Shown here: positions 24,905-30,386 of the stretch, piece after piece
Numbering within the stretch: the first letter of the stretch is position 1
How the letters are laid out: each line of letters starts with the position of its first letter
From: UBA6215 sp964484255
GTDB taxonomy: Bacteria; Omnitrophota; Gorgyraeia; Pluralincolimonadales; Pluralincolimonadaceae
Length of the DNA: 30,386 nucleotides
Reading direction: 5' to 3'
Assembly (NCBI GenBank): GCA_964484255.1
Contig: CAZAEH010000017.1
Span: 1 to 30,386, forward strand
The notes under the pieces: model-generated
Told to the model about the DNA's origin: nothing
The model's input: the letters and a program-made list of their open reading frames with translations, nothing else
The model's database searches: none
Position numbers and translations under genes: made by a program

Positions 24905-25408
24905 TCAGGCAGGCCACTTTCCCTGGGCTTTCATTATGATCTCGACTACTTCTCTTACCGCCCCGCGCCCCCCTTCGGCACCGGTAATGTGATGGGCCAG
25001 CGCCTTTACTTCCGGACGGCTGTAAGGAACGGCTACGGCAAGACCCGCCCTTTTCATTACAGGCAGGTCTATCAGGTCGTCTCCGATAAAACAGACTTCT
25101 TCATCGGAAACCTTGAAGATCTTCAAAGCCTTTTCGTAGACAGCGCCCTTATCGTGCGCGTCCATGAAGGTTTTTGTAATGAGGCATAACTTTGCCCGGC
25201 GGGAAACTATCCTGGACTTCTTAGCGGTTATGATCACGGATCTCAGGCCGGACCTGGCCCATAATGCCAGGGCGTATCCGTCCTGCACATCGAAAGATTT
25301 GAATTCGTCTCCGAAATTATCATATATCAACCGGCCGTCGGTCATGACACCGTCTACGTCGAGTACAAGCAGCTTAATCCTGCGGGCCTTCTCTATTATA
25401 TCCGGCAT
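24905..25408 (-). CDS. kdsC: 3-deoxy-D-manno-octulosonate 8-phosphate phosphatase (KdsC), HAD family
   Basis: KdsC removes phosphate from Kdo-8-P to give Kdo. The product is 167 aa, the usual compact tetrameric HAD form. Motif I is LDVDGVMTDG, with nucleophile Asp17 and acid Asp19. Motif II is read as VIITAKKSRIVSRRA, where the common TGR is TAK; the threonine is kept. Motif III Lys lies in DKGAVYEKAL and motif IV is GDDLIDLPVM. The C-terminal TGAEGGRGAVREVVE tail is typical of KdsC. The start ATG abuts the kdsD stop with no spacer. Adjacent kdsA, kdsB and kdsD confirm the assignment. Confidence 0.95.
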   Translation of the reverse strand: MPDIIEKARRIKLLVLDVDGVMTDGRLIYDNFGDEFKSFDVQDGYALALWARSGLRSVIITAKKSRIVSRRAKLCLITKTFMDAHDKGAVYEKALKIFKVSDEEVCFIGDDLIDLPVMKRAGLAVAVPYSRPEVKALAHHITGAEGGRGAVREVVEIIMKAQGKWPA

Positions 25409-26365
25409 TTATACGAGCCCCGCTTTGAGTAGGTCTTGTACATCAACAAGTCCTATCGGCCTGCCGGCTTTATCGACTACGGGTATCTCGTCGATCTTCT
25501 TCTCCCTCAATACCCGGAACGCATCGGCAGCAAGCATCTCCTTGGATATCGTCACCGGCCTCTTGGTCATGACGTCCCTTACCGGCCTCGATGAAAGCAT
25601 CGGGTCTGAACCGAGGTGCCGCCTCAGGTCTCCGTCGGTAAATATGCCCGTCAGGATACCTTTCCTGCCAATGACGGAAGCCGATCCGGCGCGGGCACCT
25701 GTTATTTTCAGTAGCACATCCCTGACCTTTTCATCTTCCTTCACGATCGGGTTTGCCTTGCCTTTCCTCATTATGTCTTCCACCCTCAAAAGGAGCCTTT
25801 TGCCGAGCGAACCGCCGGGATGGTAAAAAGCAAAATCCTTTTCCCTGAACCCCCTTTTATCCAGAAGTGCTATGGCAAGGGCATCTCCCATGGCAAGCAT
25901 AGCCGTAGTCGACGCGGTCGGGGCAAGGTTAAGCGGGCAGGCCTCCTTCTTGACGGCCACGTTAAGGGCAACATCGCTATGTTTAGAGAGAGAGGAATCC
26001 ATATTCCCTGTGATCGCTATTATCCTGGCGCCAATCTTCTTGAGGGTCGGCAGGAGCCTTACTATCTCTTCGGTCTCACCCGAATTCGATATGGCAACGA
26101 CCACGTCATCTTTAGTGACCCTTCCCAGGTCGCCATGTATGGCATCGGCCGGGTGCAGGTAAAGGCTGGGTGTCCCGGTCGAGGACATCGTGGCGGATAT
26201 CTTGGCCCCGATGAACCCGGGTTTGCCCATACCCGTAACAACGACTTTCCCTTTGCATCCGAGCATAAGTTTTACCGCCTTCTCAAAATTCCTGTCCACC
26301 CTCTGAATAAGGGATGAGACTGCAGCGGCTTCTATCCTCAGGACCTCTCTTGCCCGTCTTATCAT
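25409..26365 (-). CDS. kdsD: D-arabinose 5-phosphate isomerase (KdsD/KpsF/GutQ)
   Basis: KdsD converts ribulose 5-phosphate to arabinose 5-phosphate, the first step of Kdo synthesis. The product is 318 aa. The SIS sugar-isomerase domain covers about residues 30-170, with GMGKPGFIG around Lys48, HPADAIHGDLG, SNSGETEE and PTASTTAMLAMGDALA. HPGGSLGKRL at 182-191 leads into two C-terminal CBS domains (about 195-255 and 262-318). The full SIS-CBS-CBS layout is present. The start overlaps the kdsA stop as ATGA (26362-26365). Confidence 0.96.
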   Translation of the reverse strand: MIRRAREVLRIEAAAVSSLIQRVDRNFEKAVKLMLGCKGKVVVTGMGKPGFIGAKISATMSSTGTPSLYLHPADAIHGDLGRVTKDDVVVAISNSGETEEIVRLLPTLKKIGARIIAITGNMDSSLSKHSDVALNVAVKKEACPLNLAPTASTTAMLAMGDALAIALLDKRGFREKDFAFYHPGGSLGKRLLLRVEDIMRKGKANPIVKEDEKVRDVLLKITGARAGSASVIGRKGILTGIFTDGDLRRHLGSDPMLSSRPVRDVMTKRPVTISKEMLAADAFRVLREKKIDEIPVVDKAGRPIGLVDVQDLLKAGLV

Positions 26366-27207
26366 TTACGTATCCCCCCGCAAACCGCATCGCTTACAGC
26401 CTCATGTATGTCCTTGACGACCACAAGAAGTTCTTCTAAATCGTTCAGGGCCACAGAGTTAGGGCCGTCGCACATGGCGCATGCCGGTTTTTCGTGGACC
26501 TCAAGGAAGATGCCGTCGCAACCAGCGGCCACTGCGGAACGTGCCAGGACGGGTATGAACCTGCTCTCACCCCCGGACGATTTACCCCTGCCGCCGGGAA
26601 GCTGTACCGAATGCGTAGCGTCAAACACTACCGGATATCCCATCTCTCCCAATACGGCCAGGGACCTCATATCGCTGACCAGGTTGTTATAGCCGAAACT
26701 TGCTCCTCTCTCGGTTATGACTATGGACCCGTTGCCGGCGGCCACGGCTTTCTCTATGGCAAACTTGATATCCCACGGGGCCATGAACTGCCCCTTTTTA
26801 ATGTTCACCACTTTACCGGTACGGGCAACCGCCATTATGAAATCCGTCTGTCGCGAAAGGAAAGCGGGTATCTGTATGATATCAAGCACTTTTGCGGCAT
26901 CTTTTATCTCTTCCTTACAATGCACATCACTGAGTATTGGAAGACCCGTAGCCTCCTTGACGGCCTTAAGTATCTTAAGGCCCTTCTTGAGCCCTGGTCC
27001 CCGGAAAGACTTTATCGACGTACGGTTCGCCTTGTCATAGCTTGATTTATAGATAAGGGGGATGTCCAGCCTTTGCGCTATGTTCTTTATAGCGCGGGCA
27101 TGCCTGACGGCGGATAATTCGCTTTCAATAACGCAAGGGCCCGCTATCAGGACAAGCGGACAACCCCTGCCCATACGGACATTGCCGATGGTAACGGTCT
27201 TTGCCAA
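26362..27207 (-). CDS. kdsA: Kdo-8-phosphate synthase, predicted metal-dependent class
   Basis: KdsA condenses arabinose 5-phosphate with phosphoenolpyruvate to Kdo-8-P. The product is 281 aa. Motifs seen are IAGPCVIESE, KSSYDKANRTSIKSFRGPG, KKGQFMAPWD and FDATHSVQLPGG. The metal ligands of the metal-dependent class are all present: Cys25 (the position that is Asn in the metal-independent E. coli type), His199, Glu236 and Asp247. I therefore predict a class II, divalent-metal enzyme like that of Aquifex. It starts 1 bp after pyrG. Confidence 0.96.
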   Translation of the reverse strand: MAKTVTIGNVRMGRGCPLVLIAGPCVIESELSAVRHARAIKNIAQRLDIPLIYKSSYDKANRTSIKSFRGPGLKKGLKILKAVKEATGLPILSDVHCKEEIKDAAKVLDIIQIPAFLSRQTDFIMAVARTGKVVNIKKGQFMAPWDIKFAIEKAVAAGNGSIVITERGASFGYNNLVSDMRSLAVLGEMGYPVVFDATHSVQLPGGRGKSSGGESRFIPVLARSAVAAGCDGIFLEVHEKPACAMCDGPNSVALNDLEELLVVVKDIHEAVSDAVCGGIRK

Positions 27208-27208
27208 T

Positions 27209-28843
27209 TTATTCTGCTCCTTTTTTCGCGTGTTCCAGCGACGCCTTTATGAACTCCCTGAACAGCGGCTGGCAATTATCCGGCTTGGATTTGAACTCAG
27301 GATGGAACTGTGACCCTATGAACCAGGGATGGTTCTCAAGTTCCACTATCTCAACGAGCTTGGCCTTCGGGTATATACCGGTCACTATAAGCCCGTTCTT
27401 TGCCATGATGTCCTGGTATTTTCCGTTAAACTCGTAGCGATGGCGATGCCTTTCGTGCACCATGTCTTTTTTATATGCCTCGTATGTCTTGGTGCCTTTC
27501 TTTATCCTGCAGGGATATTTACCCAGGCGCATAGTGCCGCCCATCTGGGTAACTTTCTTCTGCTCTTCTATAAGGCTTATGACCGGATGCGGGGTATTCT
27601 TGTCAAATTCCGTAGAATTCGCTTTATCGAGGCCGCAGACATGCCTGGCAAACTCTATCGTGGCGCACTGCATCCCCAGGCATATGCCAAAGAAAGGTAT
27701 CTTGTTCTCGCGGGCATATTTTATCGCCTTTACCTTGCCTTCGATCCCCCTTGTCCCGAATCCGCCGGGGACCAACAGCCCGTTTATCCCTTCAAGATAC
27801 CTCTCGGCTCCCAGCTGTTCTATCTTCTCGGACTCCACTCTTTTTATCTCCACGCGCGCATTATTCGCGACACCCCCATGGCGCAACGCTTCGTATATGG
27901 ACTTATAAGCGTCCTGAAGTTCTATATACTTGCCTACAACGGCTACCGTTGTGTGGCCTGAAGGGTTAAGCGCGGGGCCTATGACCTTTTCCTCCCAGTC
28001 CTTGAGCCCTTTATCGCGTCCGTGGAGCCCCAGCATCTTTACTATAGTCTTGTCGAGGCCCTGTTCCTTGAACATCATCGGGACCTCATATATATCCCTG
28101 ACATCCCTTGCCTCGAAGACCGCGTCTTCATCGACATTGCAGAAAAGTGCTATCTTTTCTTTAAGTTTCTTGGAAAGCGATTTCTCTGTCCTGCACAAGA
28201 GTATATCGGCCTGTATGCCTATTTCGCGCAGTTTCTGGACGGAATGCTGTGTAGGCTTGGTCTTGAGCTCGCCTGCCGCCCTAAGGTAAGGGATGAGTGT
28301 CAGGTGTATGTTAAGGACATTGCCCCTGCCCTTCTCCAACCTGAACTGCCTTATCGCTTCCAGGAATGGCAGGGACTCTATGTCACCGACCGTACCGCCT
28401 ATCTCGCAAAGGACCACATCTACACCCTTGCCGGTGCCCACCCTTTTTATCGATTCTTTTATCTCATTGGTTATATGGGGCACTACCTGAACGGTCCCGC
28501 CAAGGTAATCGCCGCGGCGTTCCTTGTTTATGACCGAATTATATATCTTTCCGGTAGTGACATTATTGTCCTTACCGGTGACGACCGAAGTGAACCTCTC
28601 GTAATGACCCAGGTCCAGGTCGGTCTCGGCCCCGTCATCCGTCACGTAGACCTCTCCGTGTTGGAAAGGGTTCATAGTGCCGGGGTCTACGTTAATGTAA
28701 GGGTCGAGCTTCTGCATCGTGACCTTCAGTCCTTTTGCCTCCAGAAGTTTCCCTATTGAGGCCGAAGCTATGCCTTTGCCCAAGCTCGACACTACACCGC
28801 CCGTTATGAATATGTACTTCGCCCCGCGTGATATCTTTGTCAT
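27209..28843 (-). CDS. pyrG: CTP synthase
   Basis: PyrG aminates UTP to CTP with glutamine and ATP. The product is 544 aa. The N-terminal synthetase domain shows KYIFITGGVVSSLGKGI, KLDPYINVDPGTMNPFQHGEV and EIGGTVGDIES. The C-terminal class I glutamine amidotransferase has Cys388 (FFGICLGMQ) and His514-Glu516 (GSQFHPEF). The start is ambiguous between two adjacent ATGs: the one at 28843 is preferred because AGGAG lies 6 nt upstream; the one at 28846 has only 3 nt. The start overlaps the kdsB stop. Placement between kdsB and kdsA fits the CTP demand of CMP-Kdo synthesis, a pairing also known from Chlamydia. Confidence 0.97.
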   Translation of the reverse strand: MTKISRGAKYIFITGGVVSSLGKGIASASIGKLLEAKGLKVTMQKLDPYINVDPGTMNPFQHGEVYVTDDGAETDLDLGHYERFTSVVTGKDNNVTTGKIYNSVINKERRGDYLGGTVQVVPHITNEIKESIKRVGTGKGVDVVLCEIGGTVGDIESLPFLEAIRQFRLEKGRGNVLNIHLTLIPYLRAAGELKTKPTQHSVQKLREIGIQADILLCRTEKSLSKKLKEKIALFCNVDEDAVFEARDVRDIYEVPMMFKEQGLDKTIVKMLGLHGRDKGLKDWEEKVIGPALNPSGHTTVAVVGKYIELQDAYKSIYEALRHGGVANNARVEIKRVESEKIEQLGAERYLEGINGLLVPGGFGTRGIEGKVKAIKYARENKIPFFGICLGMQCATIEFARHVCGLDKANSTEFDKNTPHPVISLIEEQKKVTQMGGTMRLGKYPCRIKKGTKTYEAYKKDMVHERHRHRYEFNGKYQDIMAKNGLIVTGIYPKAKLVEIVELENHPWFIGSQFHPEFKSKPDNCQPLFREFIKASLEHAKKGAE

Positions 28844-29574
28844 CATAAGCTCCTGGATGTCAACGCTTCCCTGGCGCGTTGGAGGTCATCCGGAGTGTCG
28901 ATGCCTATGGTATCGAACTGGGTCTCCGCAACCTTTATCCTGTATCCGTTCTCCAGGACGCGCAGCTGTTCAAGCCCCTCCGCCCCTTCCAGGGCCGAGG
29001 TAGGAAGGTTCGTGAATGTAAAAAGGAAATCTTTTTTAAAACCGTAAAGCCCGACATGCTTATAAAAAATAATATTATCGTGGAAACGCGGAAAAGGTAT
29101 GGCCGAACGCGAAAAATACAGGGCATAACCGTTCTTATCGGTCACTACTTTTACGACACTGGGATTGCGCAGGTCTTCATCGTCGGTTATCTTCTTCCTG
29201 AGGGTGCTCATCATGAGCTCGCGATCCTGCAGCAAAGGTGCCACAACATCGTCTATCATAGACGGATGCAGGAGAGGTTCGTCTGCCTGTATGTTCACGA
29301 CTATCTTTGTATCAATGGGATTCGCCACTTCCCTAAGCCTGTCGGTCCCTGTCCTGTGTTCTTTGGCCGTCATAACGGCTTTGCCGCCGAAGCCTCTGAC
29401 GGTTTCCAGCACTCGCACATCATCGGTAGCCACTATGAGATCGTCGAGACTGGCCGCCCTTCTGGCATTCTCCCAGACATGCTGGATGACAGGTTTGCCG
29501 AGCAGGTCCGCAAGGACCTTTCCCTCAAACCTGGTCGACCCGTACCTTGCCGGGATAATACCTATAGCGTCCAT
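28843..29574 (-). CDS. kdsB: CMP-Kdo synthetase (3-deoxy-manno-octulosonate cytidylyltransferase)
   Basis: KdsB activates Kdo with CTP to CMP-Kdo, the donor for lipid A core assembly. The product is 243 aa. The nucleotide-binding N-terminus is IIPARYGSTRFEGKVLADL; other signatures are ATDDVRV, NIQADEPLL, SRSAIPFPR, HVGLYGF, LEQLRVLENGY and IGIDTPDDL. A strong GGAGGG ribosome-binding site stands 6 nt before the ATG. It follows the heptose kinase by 19 bp, overlaps pyrG at its 3' end, and with kdsA, kdsC and kdsD completes the Kdo pathway within 5 kb. Confidence 0.97.
   Translation of the reverse strand: MDAIGIIPARYGSTRFEGKVLADLLGKPVIQHVWENARRAASLDDLIVATDDVRVLETVRGFGGKAVMTAKEHRTGTDRLREVANPIDTKIVVNIQADEPLLHPSMIDDVVAPLLQDRELMMSTLRKKITDDEDLRNPSVVKVVTDKNGYALYFSRSAIPFPRFHDNIIFYKHVGLYGFKKDFLFTFTNLPTSALEGAEGLEQLRVLENGYRIKVAETQFDTIGIDTPDDLQRAREALTSRSL
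28850..28854 (-). promoter_or_regulatory. Shine-Dalgarno site choosing between two pyrG ATG codons
   Basis: AGGAG lies 3 nt from the first ATG (28846) and 6 nt from the second (28843). The second spacing is more usual, giving MTKISRG as the start. The site lies inside the last codons of kdsB. Confidence 0.6.
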
Positions 29575-29593
29575 CCGGAACCCTCCTGAGGGA

Positions 29594-30386
29594 TCATGCC
29601 TGCCAATGATGGTCCCTTATCCTGGCTTTAATCTCAGCCTGGGAGGTTGATGCCACTCCCACTTTGCCTACAACTATGCCTCCGGCAAAATTCGATATAT
29701 GCGCGGCCTCTATCATCTTTGCGCCTGCGCATAGCGCCGCTGTAAAAGTGGCTATTACAGTGTCCCCGGCACCCGAAACGTCAAACACCTCCTGCGCAAT
29801 AGTAGGTATCTGGGTTGTCCTTCCTCCGCGCTCGAATACTCTCATGCCATTCTCGCCGAGAGTTATAAGGGCTGACTGCAATTTAAGCCTCTCCAACAAC
29901 GATCTGCCCAACTTGTTCAGCGAAGCGTCATCCTTGGCCTTGATGCCTCCCATGGACTCGGCCTCTTTGCGGTTCGGGGTTATGGCAGTGGCCCCTTTAT
30001 AGTAAGAAATATGTTCTTCCTTAGGGTCAACCGTTATCACCTTCTTAAGTCTCCTTGCCATCGGGATTATTTCTTTCAGCAACCCGGGCGTCACGACACC
30101 CTTACCGTAATCTTCAATGATGATCCCGTCGACTTCGCGCAACTTGGACTTTATATATTCGACCATCTGCCTGTTGACATCCGCGCTAATATGGGAAGAA
30201 CTCTCGCGGTCTATCCTGACGACCTGTTGGTGGCGGGCAACCACTCTTGTCTTGAGCGTGGTCGGCCTGTCCGGATCGGATATCACCCCTTCCAGATCGA
30301 CGTTTTCTTCTTTAAGTATTGACTCAAGCTTGCGACCATGTGCGTCGCGTCCGATGACACCAGCGAGATACGCCCTGGCGCCTATG
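29594..30386 (-). CDS. rfaE1: D-glycero-beta-D-manno-heptose-7-phosphate kinase, C-terminal part (cut by right window edge)
   Basis: This is a PfkB-family sugar kinase of ADP-heptose synthesis. The frame is open to the right edge, so the N-terminus is missing; about 263 codons are seen. Matching stretches are IGRDAHGRKLESILKEENVDL, RPTTLKTRVVARHQQVVRIDRE, IIEDYGKGVVTPGLL and the ATP-site motif DVSGAGDTVIATF. The conserved RPTTxKTRV and QQxxRxDxE pattern is specific for the RfaE/HldE kinase domain. The protein stops right after the kinase domain (RIRDHHWQA), so the C-terminal cytidylyltransferase domain of bifunctional HldE is absent; that activity must be encoded by another gene. It is followed after 19 bp by kdsB. 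Confidence 0.92.
   Translation of the reverse strand, partial: IGARAYLAGVIGRDAHGRKLESILKEENVDLEGVISDPDRPTTLKTRVVARHQQVVRIDRESSSHISADVNRQMVEYIKSKLREVDGIIIEDYGKGVVTPGLLKEIIPMARRLKKVITVDPKEEHISYYKGATAITPNRKEAESMGGIKAKDDASLNKLGRSLLERLKLQSALITLGENGMRVFERGGRTTQIPTIAQEVFDVSGAGDTVIATFTAALCAGAKMIEAAHISNFAGGIVVGKVGVASTSQAEIKARIRDHHWQA

Overview
This 30.4-kb window is a densely packed bacterial chromosome segment. All 31 protein genes I can support lie on the minus strand, so transcription runs from the right edge to the left edge. The longest gap without a gene is 77 bp (8223-8299). The next longest are about 53 bp (10818-10870), 50 bp (10147-10196), 47 bp (21970-22016) and 41 bp (24428-24468). I saw no tRNA, rRNA, insertion sequence, prophage, CRISPR array or integration site.

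The organism is a diderm (Gram-negative) bacterium. It has Kdo and heptose genes, the LPS-export ATPase LptB with an LptC/LptA-type partner, an LpxL-family acyltransferase and a Pal-like OmpA lipoprotein. It also carries a membrane H+-pyrophosphatase, the MEP isoprenoid enzymes Dxr and IspG, a GH57 glucan-branching enzyme and a DUF4912 protein. Sampled genes use AUA (Ile) and AGG (Arg) freely. I infer an uncultured lineage near the PVC superphylum or Omnitrophota, but the sequence does not prove this and no phylogeny was run.

Layout in transcription order (right to left). (1) 30386-24905 is a Kdo/heptose block: heptose-7-P kinase (partial), kdsB, pyrG, kdsA, kdsD, kdsC. It encodes the route from ribulose-5-P to CMP-Kdo together with the CTP source. 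(2) 24903-24469 is a lone GspG-like prepilin. (3) A good sigma70-type promoter at 24464-24436 then opens an LPS acylation/export block: an LpxL-family gene, an LptC-LptA-like lipoprotein and lptB. (4) 21969-17300 is a proteostasis block: hpf, tig, clpP, lon; clpX is absent. (5) 17284-10197 holds an aminotransferase, serA, purA, K+-independent hppA and a DUF47/PhoU-like gene. (6) 10196-8238 is a small envelope cassette with its own promoter and a terminator-like hairpin: a secreted beta-rich protein, a membrane-anchored peptidoglycan-binding protein and a Pal-like lipoprotein. (7) 8222-1 holds DUF4912, the GH57 branching enzyme, uppS, cdsA, dxr, rseP, ispG and proS (partial). This is the familiar uppS-cdsA-dxr-rseP-ispG-proS order with two glucan-related genes placed in front.

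Most of the window is recognisable housekeeping biology. The parts most worth a second look are: the DUF4912 protein with a histone-like basic tail, translationally coupled to a GH57 enzyme and sitting directly behind a terminator hairpin; the uncharacterised secreted protein at 9454-10146; the DUF47 gene paired with a proton pyrophosphatase instead of a phosphate transporter; the LptC-LptA-like single polypeptide with a possible lipobox; and a possible leaderless LpxL-family mRNA. I found no clear novel defence or mobile system.
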